Assembly: GCA_017554105.1 (NCBI GenBank)
Contig: JAFZIY010000026.1
Coordinates: forward strand, 148,228 to 212,227
DNA length: 64,000 nt
Source of the DNA: Prevotella sp.
GTDB taxonomy: Bacteria; Bacteroidota; Bacteroidia; Bacteroidales; Bacteroidaceae
Direction: 5' to 3'
Shown: positions 55,406 through 64,000 of the stretch, piece by piece
How the letters are laid out: every line of letters starts with the position of its first letter
How positions within the stretch are numbered: position 1 is the first letter of the stretch
Made by a program: the position numbers and the translations under genes
Notes under the pieces: model-generated
Seen by the model: the letters and a program-made list of their open reading frames with translations, nothing else
What the model was told of the DNA's origin: nothing
Database searches by the model: none

Positions 55406-58400
55406 TTAGTCGAGGGTTACACTGAGACCAAGACCGCGGAGCTCATGGAGGAGCACGTTGAGTGACTCAGGAATACCTGGAGTAGGCATTGCCTCGCCCT
55501 TAACGATTGCCTCGTAAGCCTTGGAACGGCCCACAACATCATCAGACTTGATGGTCAGGATTTCCTGAAGCACATGGCTGGCACCGAATGCCTCGAGTGC
55601 CCAAACCTCCATCTCTCCGAAACGCTGTCCACCAAACTGTGCCTTACCACCGAGAGGTTGCTGAGTGATGAGAGAGTACGGACCGATGGAACGTGCGTGC
55701 ATCTTGTCTTCCACCATGTGTCCGAGCTTAAGGAAGTAGGTGATACCAACGGTAGCAGGCTGGTCGAAGCGCTCTCCTGTCTCACCATCATAGAGATGGG
55801 TTGAGCAGAGACGTGGCAGTCCTGCCTTGTCGGTCCATTCCTGCAGGTCCTCAAGCTTAGCACCGTCAAAGATTGGTGTAGCGAACTTCACACCGAGACG
55901 CTTGCCGGCAGCACCGAGGATAGCCTCGAAAATCTGACCAAGGTTCATACGTGAAGGCACACCCAGAGGGTTAAGTACCAAGTCAACAGGACGACCATCC
56001 TCAAGGAACGGCATGTCTTCCTGACGTACCACCTTGGAAACGATACCTTTGTTACCGTGGCGACCGGCGAGCTTGTCACCCACACCGATCTTACGTTTCT
56101 TGGCAACATACACCTTAGCCATCTGAAGGATTCCTGATGGCAGCTCGTCACCGATAGAGATGGCGAACTTACGGCGTTTGTTCTCTGCATCAAGCAGCTT
56201 ATACTTCTTGATGTAGTTCATGATAAGAGCCTGGATGAGCTGGTTCTTGTGCTCGTCATCGGTCCAGTTGTTGCTCTGGATTCCGTCGTACTCAAGATTC
56301 TTCAGCACGGCAACGGTAAACTTGCTGCCCTTGGTGATTATCTCGGCTCCTGTATAGTCGGTAACGCCCTGTGACACCTTGTCCTCGGTGAGTGACATCA
56401 GTTTGTCAACGAGGATGTCCTTCAGGTCGTCTATCTTTGCCTCATACTCTTCGTCTATCTTAGCGAGGATAATCTTATCCTGCTGCTTCGACTGACGTGT
56501 CTTGATGGCACGTGAGAAGAGTTTCTTGTCGATGATGACACCGCTGAGCGATGGGTTAGCCTTCAGTGAAGAGTCCTTCACGTCACCAGCCTTGTCACCG
56601 AAGATGGCACGGAGGAGCTTCTCCTCTGGCGATGGGTCGCTCTCTCCCTTAGGAGAAATCTTACCGATAAGGATGTCGCCCGGCTCAACGCGTGCACCGA
56701 CACGGATAATACCGTTGTCGTCGAGGTCTTTTGTTGCTTCCTCGCTTACGTTTGGAATGTCAGCAGTGAACTCTTCCATACCACGCTTTGTCTCACGAAC
56801 GTCAAGAGAATACTCGTCAACATGAACTGAAGTGAGTACATCGTCGCGTACCACGCGCTCGTTGAGCACGATAGCATCCTCGTAGTTGTAACCCTTCCAA
56901 GGCATGTAAGCCACGAGGAGGTTACGTCCGAGTGCGAGTTCTCCGTTCTCGGTAGCATATCCCTCAGTAAGGATGTCGCCCTTCTTCACACGCTGACCCT
57001 TGTCACAGATAGGACGAAGGTCGATGGTCATGTTCTGGTTGGTACGACGGAACTTTGGAATGCGGTATTCCTTGAGTGCCGGCTCGAAGCTTACGAACTC
57101 CTCATCCTCCGTACGGTCATAGAGAATACGGATTGTGGTAGAGTCAACATACTCGATGACACCGTCACCCTCGGCAGTAATCATGGTACGAGAGTCCTCG
57201 CAAACCTGCTTCTCAATACCGGTACCAACGATAGGTGCCTCGTTGTGAAGCAGTGGCACTGCCTGGCGCATCATGTTAGAACCCATCAGCGCACGGTGGG
57301 CATCGTCATGCTCAAGGAATGGAATCAGTCCTGCAGCGATAGATGCTATCTGCTGTGGCGAAACGTCCATGAGGTCAACATCATTAGGATCGGCAACAGG
57401 GAAGTCGGCATCCTGACGACACTTAACGTATGTGCGGATGAACGTACCGTCGTCGTTCAGCGGTGCGTTACCCTGACCGATGATGTGGTCTGCCTCCTCC
57501 TCTGCGGTGAGGTAAACAACATCCTCGTTCTTCAGGTCAACAACACCATCCTTCACCTTGCGGTAAGGAGTCTCGATGAATCCGAGCTCGTTGATCTTTG
57601 CATAGACGCAGAGTGACGAGATAAGACCGATGTTAGGTCCTTCAGGAGACTCGATAGGACAAAGACGACCATAGTGTGTATAGTGAACGTCACGAACCTC
57701 GAAGCCGGCACGCTCACGGCTCAGACCACCAGGACCGAGAGCGGAGAGACGACGCTTGTGAGTAACCTCGGCAAGCGGGTTGGTCTGGTCCATGAACTGA
57801 GAGAGCGGGTTGGTTCCGAAGAACGAGTTGATGACGCTCGAAATAGTCTTGGCATTGATAAGGTCTGTCGGCTGGAACACCTCGTTGTCACGAACGTTCA
57901 TGCGCTCGCGAATGGTGCGGCTCATACGTGCCAGACCTATCGAGAACTGGTTGGACAACTGCTCACCTACGGTGCGCACGCGGCGGTTAGAGAGGTGGTC
58001 GATGTCATCGACAGTAGCATTTGAGTTAACCAGCTGTATGAGATACTTGATAATCTCTATGATGTCTTCCTTGGTAAGGATACGAACGTCCATGTCGGTA
58101 TCCAGGCCAAGTTTCTTGTTTATTCTGTAACGGCCCACGTCGCCAAGGTCGTAACGCTTGTCTGAGAAGAAGAGGTTGAGAATCACCTCACGCGCACTAG
58201 CATCATCGGCAGGATCGGCATTGCGGAGCTGACGATAGATGTAGAGGATAGCTTCCTTCTCTGAGTTACTTGGGTCCTTAGCAAGCGTGTTGAAGATTAT
58301 CGCAAACTTAGAGGCTGCCTCCTCGTCCTTATGCAGGAGGATGGTAGAAGCGCCACTCTCCAGAATCTCGTCAACGTTCTCCTTGGTAATCACGGTCTCA

Positions 58401-59218
58401 CGATCCATCATCACCTCGTTACGCTCGATGGATACTACCTCACCAGTGTCCTCGTCAACGAAATCCTCATTCCAACTCTTAAGAACACGAGCTGCAAGTT
58501 TGCGGCCGATGGCTTCCTTCATGTTCTTCTTGTTTACCTTCACCTCCTCGGCAAGACCGAAAATCTCAAGGATGTTCTTGTCGGTCTCATAGCCGATGGC
58601 ACGCAGAAGAGTCGTAACGGGCAACTTCTTCTTACGGTCGATGTAGGCATACATCACGTTGTTGATGTCAGTGGCAAACTCAATCCATGAACCCTTGAAC
58701 GGGATGATGCGCGCACTGTAAAGCACTGTTCCATTAGCATGAACGCCCTGTCCGAAGAACACGCCCGGCGAGCGGTGCAGCTGTGAAACGACGACGCGCT
58801 CGGCACCATTGATTACGAATGTGCCGTTACTTGTCATGTATGGGATATTGCCAAGGTAAACGTCCTGCACGAATGTGGGGAAATCCTCATGCTCCGGGTC
58901 GGTGCAATAAAGTTTCATCTTAGCCTTCAATGGCACACTATAGGTCAGGCCGCGCTCCAGACACTCGTCTATGGTGTAGCGTGGCGGGTCAATGAAATAG
59001 TCAAGGAACTCGAGTACGAAGTTGTTGCGGGTGTCTGCAATGGGGAAATTCTCAGCGAACACCTTGTACAGTCCGTCGTTCTTGCGCTCCTCAGGTGGTG
59101 TGTCCAACTGCAAGAAGTCTCTGAAAGACTTTAATTGCACGTCAAGAAAATCCGGATATGGCATCGGATTCTTCACGCTTGCAAAGTTTACTCTGTTATC
59201 AACGATTTTTGAAGCCAT
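55406..59218 (-). CDS. rpoB: RNA polymerase beta subunit
   Basis: 1270 residues, usual Bacteroidetes size. The rifampicin region reads [20 protein letters not shown] followed by SALGPGG, with the Asp, His and Ser resistance positions unmutated. The C-terminus ([21 protein letters not shown]) is complete. A 111-bp gap with an attenuator-like hairpin separates it from rplL. Confidence 0.98.
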   Translation of the reverse strand: MASKIVDNRVNFASVKNPMPYPDFLDVQLKSFRDFLQLDTPPEERKNDGLYKVFAENFPIADTRNNFVLEFLDYFIDPPRYTIDECLERGLTYSVPLKAKMKLYCTDPEHEDFPTFVQDVYLGNIPYMTSNGTFVINGAERVVVSQLHRSPGVFFGQGVHANGTVLYSARIIPFKGSWIEFATDINNVMYAYIDRKKKLPVTTLLRAIGYETDKNILEIFGLAEEVKVNKKNMKEAIGRKLAARVLKSWNEDFVDEDTGEVVSIERNEVMMDRETVITKENVDEILESGASTILLHKDEEAASKFAIIFNTLAKDPSNSEKEAILYIYRQLRNADPADDASAREVILNLFFSDKRYDLGDVGRYRINKKLGLDTDMDVRILTKEDIIEIIKYLIQLVNSNATVDDIDHLSNRRVRTVGEQLSNQFSIGLARMSRTIRERMNVRDNEVFQPTDLINAKTISSVINSFFGTNPLSQFMDQTNPLAEVTHKRRLSALGPGGLSRERAGFEVRDVHYTHYGRLCPIESPEGPNIGLISSLCVYAKINELGFIETPYRKVKDGVVDLKNEDVVYLTAEEEADHIIGQGNAPLNDDGTFIRTYVKCRQDADFPVADPNDVDLMDVSPQQIASIAAGLIPFLEHDDAHRALMGSNMMRQAVPLLHNEAPIVGTGIEKQVCEDSRTMITAEGDGVIEYVDSTTIRILYDRTEDEEFVSFEPALKEYRIPKFRRTNQNMTIDLRPICDKGQRVKKGDILTEGYATENGELALGRNLLVAYMPWKGYNYEDAIVLNERVVRDDVLTSVHVDEYSLDVRETKRGMEEFTADIPNVSEEATKDLDDNGIIRVGARVEPGDILIGKISPKGESDPSPEEKLLRAIFGDKAGDVKDSSLKANPSLSGVIIDKKLFSRAIKTRQSKQQDKIILAKIDEEYEAKIDDLKDILVDKLMSLTEDKVSQGVTDYTGAEIITKGSKFTVAVLKNLEYDGIQSNNWTDDEHKNQLIQALIMNYIKKYKLLDAENKRRKFAISIGDELPSGILQMAKVYVAKKRKIGVGDKLAGRHGNKGIVSKVVRQEDMPFLEDGRPVDLVLNPLGVPSRMNLGQIFEAILGAAGKRLGVKFATPIFDGAKLEDLQEWTDKAGLPRLCSTHLYDGETGERFDQPATVGITYFLKLGHMVEDKMHARSIGPYSLITQQPLGGKAQFGGQRFGEMEVWALEAFGASHVLQEILTIKSDDVVGRSKAYEAIVKGEAMPTPGIPESLNVLLHELRGLGLSVTLD

Positions 59219-59269
59219 CTATTAAAAAATAATGTTTGGTTTGAAAAAATGCCTAATAAGACAAGAAAA

Positions 59270-59302
59270 GGTTAAGACCCCCCTACTTAGGAGATCTTAA
59301 CC
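59270..59302 (-). terminator. Attenuator-like hairpin between rplL and rpoB
   Basis: GGTTAAGA...TCTTAACC stem followed by TTTTC on the minus strand. It is probably a partial terminator that lowers rpoBC expression relative to L7/L12. Confidence 0.7.
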
Positions 59303-59329
59303 GTTATAGTTAGAATGTGTTTGTCTGAA

Positions 59330-59707
59330 TTACTTCAGCTCTACCTTGGCACCAGCCTCTTCGATAGCCTTCTTCAGGTTCTCAGCCTCGTCCTTAGAGA
59401 GACCTTCCTTAAGTGTTGAAGGAGCACCGTCTACGAGATCCTTAGCCTCTTTCAGACCAAGACCGCAAGCCTCCTTAACAGCCTTTACTACCTGCAGCTT
59501 AGCTGCGCCAACCTCAGCGAGAACAACATCGAAAGATGTCTTCTCCTCAGCTGCCTCAGCTGCACCAGCAGCAGGACCAGCAGCTACTGCAACGGCTGCA
59601 GCAGCAGGCTCAATTCCGTACTCGTCCTTCAGGACTGTTGCCAACTCGTTTACTTCTTTTACTGTAAGGTTTACCAACTCTTCAGCAATAGCTTTAATAT
59701 CTGCCAT
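59330..59707 (-). CDS. rplL: Ribosomal protein bL12 (L7/L12)
   Basis: 125 residues. The N-terminal dimer helices ([21 protein letters not shown]), an Ala-rich hinge and the C-domain ([42 protein letters not shown]) are complete. It forms the stalk that recruits translation factors. Confidence 0.98.
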   Translation of the reverse strand: MADIKAIAEELVNLTVKEVNELATVLKDEYGIEPAAAAVAVAAGPAAGAAEAAEEKTSFDVVLAEVGAAKLQVVKAVKEACGLGLKEAKDLVDGAPSTLKEGLSKDEAENLKKAIEEAGAKVELK

Positions 59708-59756
59708 TTTTATTTAAAGATTTTAATTGTTTTTTAATGTTATGTTTATTGGTCGC

Positions 59757-60272
59757 TTATTTGTTACGCTCAGCGATAGCGTCAAGCAGTCCGTGGATCT
59801 TGCCACCGGCATTCAATCCAGATACAACGTTCTTGATTGGAGACTGCAGCAGTGCCACAACGTCTGCAATAAGTTCGTTCTTGCTCTTGATGTGAGAGAG
59901 CTCATCCAGCTTGTCAGCACCAACGAAGATGCCTTCCTCAGCATAGGCTGCCTTGAGGGCAGGAATGCCAGCCTTTGCATACTCCTTCAACATCTTGGCA
60001 GGCTTGTTTGCCACGTTAGTGAACATAACAGCCGTATTGCCCTTCAGTGTGTCGTATAAAGGTTCAAAATCAATCTCTGAAGCCTCGAAAGCCTTGTGGA
60101 GAAGAGTGTTCTTCACAACGACCATCTTGATTTCATTCTTGAAGCACTTGCGACGCAGGTTGCTAGTATCCTCTGCGTTCAGACCGGTAACGTCTACCAG
60201 GTAGAAGTGAGGATATTTCTTCAGCTGCTCACCAAGTTCTACAATAATAGTATCTTTTACTTCCTTTTTCAT
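59757..60272 (-). CDS. rplJ: Ribosomal protein uL10
   Basis: 171 residues with the RNA-binding N-domain (YPHFYLVDVTGLNAEDTSNLRRKC, VVVKNTLLHKA) and the helical stalk base. It anchors bL12. The gap to rplA is only 20 bp, so no long uL10 leader is present. Confidence 0.98.
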   Translation of the reverse strand: MKKEVKDTIIVELGEQLKKYPHFYLVDVTGLNAEDTSNLRRKCFKNEIKMVVVKNTLLHKAFEASEIDFEPLYDTLKGNTAVMFTNVANKPAKMLKEYAKAGIPALKAAYAEEGIFVGADKLDELSHIKSKNELIADVVALLQSPIKNVVSGLNAGGKIHGLLDAIAERNK

Positions 60273-60292
60273 TGTTTTCCGTACTTTAAGTG

Positions 60293-60985
60293 TTATTCAA
60301 CTGTCTTTGGATCAACCTTGACACCTGCACTCATAGTGCTTGAAAGGAAGATACTCTTGATATATGTACCTTTGGCAGCAGCAGGCTTCAGTTTAATAAC
60401 GGTATTGATAAACTCCTTAGCGTTTCCGTAGATCTGCTCAGGTGTCATAGTAACCTTACCGATTGACGTGTGGATGATACCAGCCTTGTCAACCTTGAAG
60501 TCAATCTTACCTTGCTTTATTTCCTTCACTGCCTTAGCAACGTCCATAGTAACAGTACCACTCTTTGGGTTTGGCATCAAGCCACGAGGACCGAGGACAC
60601 GTCCCAGAGGTCCTACCTTACCCATGCATGAGGGCATTGTAATGATAACATCTACATCTGTCCAGCCACCTTTTATCTTTTCGATATACTCGTCAAGACC
60701 AACGTAATCAGCACCTGCCTCCTTGGCAGCAGCTTCTGCGTCTGGTGTACAAAGGCAGAGCACGCGGGTAACCTTACCAGTACCGTTCGGCAGCGATACG
60801 ACGCCGCGAACCATCTGGTTAGCTTTGCGCGGGTCAACGCCCAAGCGTACATCGATATCAAGAGAAGCCTCAAACTTGGTAGTAGTGATTTCCTTTACCA
60901 GTTTAGCGGCCTCCATCAAAGAGTATGCTTTCCCTGCTTCAACCTTATCGGCAACTGCTTTCTGATTTTTTGTCAGTTTACTCAT
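60293..60985 (-). CDS. rplA: Ribosomal protein uL1
   Basis: 230 residues. [24 protein letters not shown] and [21 protein letters not shown] are the uL1 signatures. L1-stalk protein and, in E. coli, repressor of the rplKA operon. It lies 27 bp behind rplK. Confidence 0.98.
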   Translation of the reverse strand: MSKLTKNQKAVADKVEAGKAYSLMEAAKLVKEITTTKFEASLDIDVRLGVDPRKANQMVRGVVSLPNGTGKVTRVLCLCTPDAEAAAKEAGADYVGLDEYIEKIKGGWTDVDVIITMPSCMGKVGPLGRVLGPRGLMPNPKSGTVTMDVAKAVKEIKQGKIDFKVDKAGIIHTSIGKVTMTPEQIYGNAKEFINTVIKLKPAAAKGTYIKSIFLSSTMSAGVKVDPKTVE

Positions 60986-61012
60986 TTTCTTTAAAATTGA
61001 AGTTATTAAAAT

Positions 61013-61450
61013 TTATCCAGGGAAGTCCCCTTTTACAGTGATACCCATACTGCGAGCTGTGCCGGCAATGAGCTTCATGGCTGACTCCACTGTGAAACAG
61101 TTGAGGTCGGTCATCTTATCCTCTGCAATAGTCCTAATCTGATCCCAGGTTACGGAAGCAACCTTCTTACGGTTAGGTTCAGAAGATCCACCCTTTACCT
61201 TTGCAGCCTCCATAAGCTGAACTGCTGCTGGCGGGGTCTTGATAATGAAGCTGAATGACTTGTCGGTGTAGTAAGTGATAACAACAGGAAGAATCTTACC
61301 TGCCTTATCCTGGGTTCTGGCGTTGAACTCTTTGCAGAATCCCATAATGTTAATACCTTTCGAACCAAGAGCTGGTCCTACTGGGGGAGAAGGATTCGCA
61401 GCGCCACCTTTAATCTGTAATTTGATTAATCCAGCAACTTCTTTAGCCAT
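61013..61450 (-). CDS. rplK: Ribosomal protein uL11
   Basis: 145 residues. [30 protein letters not shown] is the N-domain that contacts thiostrepton and Rel[13 protein letters not shown] ends it. It lies 64 bp after nusG. Confidence 0.98.
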   Translation of the reverse strand: MAKEVAGLIKLQIKGGAANPSPPVGPALGSKGINIMGFCKEFNARTQDKAGKILPVVITYYTDKSFSFIIKTPPAAVQLMEAAKVKGGSSEPNRKKVASVTWDQIRTIAEDKMTDLNCFTVESAMKLIAGTARSMGITVKGDFPG

Positions 61451-61514
61451 TTCTTTTGTTAATTAAAAAAGTGATTTTAATATAAAAAGAACATGATTGC
61501 CCGTAACAGCGCAC

Positions 61515-62057
61515 TTATTCTTTTTCGACTTGCATAAAACCAAGTTCCAACGGAGTGTTTCGTCCGAAGATCTTGACCATAACTTTCAGCTTATGCTTCT
61601 CGGTATCCACCTCTTCGATGTTGCCGCTGAAGCCACTGAACGGACCGTCTGTAACCTTGACAGCGTCACCAACCAAGTAAGGAACGATAACCTCTTCCTG
61701 AATCTCGGTCTCGTCGGCAATGCCAAGCATACGGTTAACTTCAGACTCGCGTACTGGTGAGGGATTATCCAAACCGCCAAGGAAACCCAAGACGTTAGGC
61801 ATGAAACGCAGTGTGTGAGCAACGTCGCCCTTCAACTCCGCCTCAACAAGAACGTAGCCAGGGAGAGCAATTTTCTCCTTGACAACACGCTTCTGTCCAC
61901 GCAGAGAAGAATGCTTCTCCATCGGTATTACTACCTGAGAAACATACTTTGAAAGGAGCTCGTTGTGTTTCAACTCGGCCTCGATGTATTCCTTCACCTT
62001 AGCCTCCTTGCCACTCACGGCGCGAAGCACATACCATTTTTTACCTGTCTGAGCCAT
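61515..62057 (-). CDS. nusG: Transcription elongation/antitermination factor NusG
   Basis: 180 residues. The NGN domain (KWYVLRAVSGKEAKVKEYIE, PGYVLVEAELKGDV) is followed by a KOW domain (GDAVKVTDGPFSGFSGNIEEV). It couples RNA polymerase to Rho and the ribosome (uS10). It follows secE by 13 bp. Confidence 0.98.
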   Translation of the reverse strand: MAQTGKKWYVLRAVSGKEAKVKEYIEAELKHNELLSKYVSQVVIPMEKHSSLRGQKRVVKEKIALPGYVLVEAELKGDVAHTLRFMPNVLGFLGGLDNPSPVRESEVNRMLGIADETEIQEEVIVPYLVGDAVKVTDGPFSGFSGNIEEVDTEKHKLKVMVKIFGRNTPLELGFMQVEKE

Positions 62058-62070
62058 CTTCCTTAAACGA

Positions 62071-62262
62071 TTAACCTGGATAAACCATACTCATAACCCA
62101 TTTGAACAACGAGTCCATGGCGAACACCACCAACGCAATGACTAGGGAAGCAGATAATACAACCATTGCGGTGTGGGTAAGTTCGGCACGTGTTGGCCAA
62201 GTAGTCTTATGCGCAAGTTCGTCGTAACAAGTCTTGCAATAATTTACTATTTTCTTGAACAT
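62071..62262 (-). CDS. secE: Protein translocase subunit SecE
   Basis: 63 residues with one amphipathic helix (CYDELAHKTTWPTRAELTHT) and a single transmembrane segment (AMVVLSASLVIALVVFAMDSLF), the short bacterial SecE form. It partners SecY. It lies between tRNA-Trp and nusG, the conserved tuf-trnW-secE-nusG order. Confidence 0.95.
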   Translation of the reverse strand: MFKKIVNYCKTCYDELAHKTTWPTRAELTHTAMVVLSASLVIALVVFAMDSLFKWVMSMVYPG

Positions 62263-62281
62263 ATTATCTTTCTTTTCTTGG

Positions 62282-62354
62282 CACGGGAAGGAGGACTCGA
62301 ACCCACGACCCTCGGTTTTGGAGACCGATGCTCTACCAACTGAGCTATTCCCGT
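62282..62354 (-). tRNA. tRNA-Trp (CCA)
   Basis: 73 nt fold as a full cloverleaf: acceptor ACGGGAA/TTCCCGT, anticodon arm TCGGT-CTCCAAA-ACCGA with anticodon CCA, T-loop TTCGAGT and discriminator G. CCA is not encoded. It sits between tuf and secE. Confidence 0.97.
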
Positions 62355-62358
62355 AGAT

Positions 62359-62384
62359 AAGCCCCCGCCCTGAAGCGGGGGCTT
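62359..62384 (-). terminator. GC-rich hairpin after tuf
   Basis: AAGCCCCCGC/GCGGGGGCTT stem, loop 6 nt, just upstream of tRNA-Trp. T-richness is weak on the minus strand, so it may be a partial terminator or RNA-processing site. Confidence 0.6.
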
Positions 62385-62444
62385 GTTTTATCTAGTTGTT
62401 CTAGTGATTCTAGATAATCTAGATGCTCTGGAGAGACTATTGAA

Positions 62445-63629
62445 TTAGTCCTCGAACACCTCTGTGATCTGACCTGAACCTACGGTACGTCCACCCTCGC
62501 GGATAGCGAAACGGAGACCCTGGTTCAAAGCAACAGCGTAGATGAGCTCAACGGTGATCTCTACGTTATCACCAGGCATTACCATCTCAACGCCTGCAGG
62601 CAGAGTGATCTCACCTGTACAGTCCATTGTACGGAGGTAGAACTGTGGACGATACTTGTTTCCGAATGGAGTATGACGGCCACCCTCTTCCTTCTTCAGT
62701 ACGTAGATAGAAGCCTTGAAGCGCTTGAATGGCTTGATCTGTCCTGGATGGCAGAGTACCATACCACGCTTGATCTCGTTCTTGTCGATACCACGGAGAA
62801 GCAGACCAACGTTGTCACCAGCCTGACCCTCGTCAAGGATCTTACGGAACATCTCAACACCTGTTACAACAGACTTCTTATCCTCACCGAGACCGAGAAG
62901 CTCAACCTCGTCACCTACGTGGATAACACCAGTCTCGATACGACCAGTAGCAACAGTACCACGACCAGTGATTGAGAATACGTCCTCAACTGGCATCAAG
63001 AATGGCTTGTCGGTAGCACGTGGAGGCTCCTGAATCCACTCGTCGCAAGTGTTCATCAGCTCCATTACCTTCTCTTCCCACTTTTCAACGCCGTTGAGTG
63101 CACCAAGTGCAGAACCGCGGATGATTGGGGTGTCATCTTCAAACTCATACTGAGCGAGGATCTCCTGAACCTCCATCTCAACGAGCTCGAGCATTTCCTC
63201 ATCCTCAACCATATCACACTTGTTCAGGAAAACAACCAGACGAGGAACGTTTACCTGACGAGCGAGGAGGACGTGCTCACGTGTCTGAGGCATAGGACCG
63301 TCAGTAGCAGCAACAACGAGGATAGCACCGTCCATCTGAGCAGCACCAGTTACCATGTTCTTTACATAGTCGGCGTGTCCCGGACAGTCAACGTGAGCGT
63401 AGTGACGCTTAGCGGTCTCGTACTCAACGTGAGCGGTGTTAATAGTGATACCACGCTCCTTCTCCTCTGGAGCGTTGTCAATCTGGTCGAAAGACTTAAC
63501 CTCTGAAAGACCCTGCTTTGCCAATACGGTAGTGATGGCAGCGGTCAAAGTAGTCTTACCGTGGTCAACGTGACCGATAGTACCAATGTTTACGTGCGGT
63601 TTGGTACGCACAAATTGTTCTTTAGCCAT
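62445..63629 (-). CDS. tuf: Elongation factor Tu
   Basis: 394 residues. GTP-binding motifs [26 protein letters not shown] and NKCDM. Domain II and III blocks, including [12 protein letters not shown] and [14 protein letters not shown], are complete. It delivers aminoacyl-tRNA to the A site. It lies downstream of a tRNA cluster, with no copy near fusA in this window. Confidence 0.98.
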   Translation of the reverse strand: MAKEQFVRTKPHVNIGTIGHVDHGKTTLTAAITTVLAKQGLSEVKSFDQIDNAPEEKERGITINTAHVEYETAKRHYAHVDCPGHADYVKNMVTGAAQMDGAILVVAATDGPMPQTREHVLLARQVNVPRLVVFLNKCDMVEDEEMLELVEMEVQEILAQYEFEDDTPIIRGSALGALNGVEKWEEKVMELMNTCDEWIQEPPRATDKPFLMPVEDVFSITGRGTVATGRIETGVIHVGDEVELLGLGEDKKSVVTGVEMFRKILDEGQAGDNVGLLLRGIDKNEIKRGMVLCHPGQIKPFKRFKASIYVLKKEEGGRHTPFGNKYRPQFYLRTMDCTGEITLPAGVEMVMPGDNVEITVELIYAVALNQGLRFAIREGGRTVGSGQITEVFED

Positions 63630-63702
63630 AGCTTTACATTTATTTAATTAATGAATAATCGCGTATTTTCTGCTTCACACGGTTAATACAAAAAACCAGT
63701 AG

Positions 63703-63774
<72 letters not shown>

Positions 63775-63780
63775 ATTTTG

Positions 63781-63853
63781 AGCGGAAAACGGGGCTCAAA
63801 CCCGCGACCCCCAGCTTGGAAGGCTAGTGCTCTATCAACTGAGCTATTTCCGC
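63781..63853 (-). tRNA. tRNA-Gly (TCC)
   Basis: 73 nt: acceptor GCGGAAA/TTTCCGC, anticodon arm CTAGC-CTTCCAA-GCTGG with anticodon TCC, 6 bp upstream of tRNA-Thr. Confidence 0.96.
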
Positions 63854-63925
63854 ATAACGGCATTTTGTCTTCGCCTCGTCCTTTTGAATCCGGCTTGAAC
63901 AAAATTCCGCAAAATTCCACTGATG

Positions 63926-64000
63926 TGGGTGGTGATGGATTCGAACCACCGAAGTCGAAAGACAACAGATTTACAGTCTGCCCCATTTGGCCGCTCTGGA
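63926..64000 (-). tRNA. tRNA-Tyr (GTA), 5' end beyond window
   Basis: The 3' 75 nt are visible: anticodon arm with loop CTGTAAA (GTA), a long variable arm (GTCTTTCGAC) typical of class II tRNAs, T-loop TTCGAAT and 3' acceptor ACCACCC with discriminator A. The first bases lie outside. Confidence 0.93.

Overview
The window looks like a Bacteroidales chromosome, most likely Prevotellaceae. The evidence is: promoters of the Bacteroidetes type (-33 TTG, about 20 nt, -7 TAnnTTTGC); few Shine-Dalgarno sites; aquaporin, GH43, CotH and BspA-like surface proteins; secreted proteins with a C-terminal sorting-type tail; and the Bacteroidetes order of RNA polymerase and ribosomal genes. Nearly all genes are on the minus strand. 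The exceptions are the CotH protein, an RlpA-like protein, gdhA and a HipBST toxin-antitoxin operon.

Layout. 1-8.3 kb: metabolic and surface genes (AICAR transformylase cut by the window edge, a secreted protein of unknown function, aquaporin, GH43 glycosidase, two tandem small-RNA-like units, and a 1001-residue receiver/PEP-pyruvate-binding protein). 8.4-15.3 kb: CotH-family protein, RlpA-like protein, a 22-bp palindromic repeat array, gdhA, a repeat-rich gap and a glycine-zipper lipoprotein. 15.4-20.9 kb: a 1746-residue beta-helix-type surface protein followed 9 bp later by a small acidic protein. 21.1-35.8 kb: the S10, spc and alpha ribosomal genes (rplC to rplQ) with secY, map, infA, rpmJ and rpoA. 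36.1-37.2 kb: two PepSY-like secreted proteins. 37.5-41.3 kb: the str genes rpsL, rpsG, fusA and rpsJ. 41.6-50.9 kb: a DUF3467 gene, trpS, hipBST, and a second large surface protein with a small partner, separated by repeat-rich DNA. 51.0-64.0 kb: rpoBC, rplKAJL, nusG, secE, tRNA-Trp, tuf, then tRNA-Thr, tRNA-Gly and a partial tRNA-Tyr.

The translation and transcription genes form one long block read right to left. Accessory DNA interrupts it twice: the PepSY-like pair between rpsJ and rplC, and the 41.9-51 kb region between DUF3467 and rpoC. The second interruption carries a HipBST-type kinase toxin-antitoxin system beside trpS. Tryptophanyl-tRNA synthetase is the published target of the E. 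coli HipT kinase.

Other unusual signals are: a 131-133 bp dispersed element with terminal inverted repeats and conserved internal hairpins (three copies, two inverted around the hipBST/surface-protein cassette); a duplicated promoter-hairpin-terminator unit of about 65-70 nt with a compensatory base-pair swap; two unrelated palindromic arrays with the same 22-bp period; and two operons that pair a giant secreted protein with a small Y-x-x-P protein. Everything here is read from sequence alone. No alignment or database search was run.
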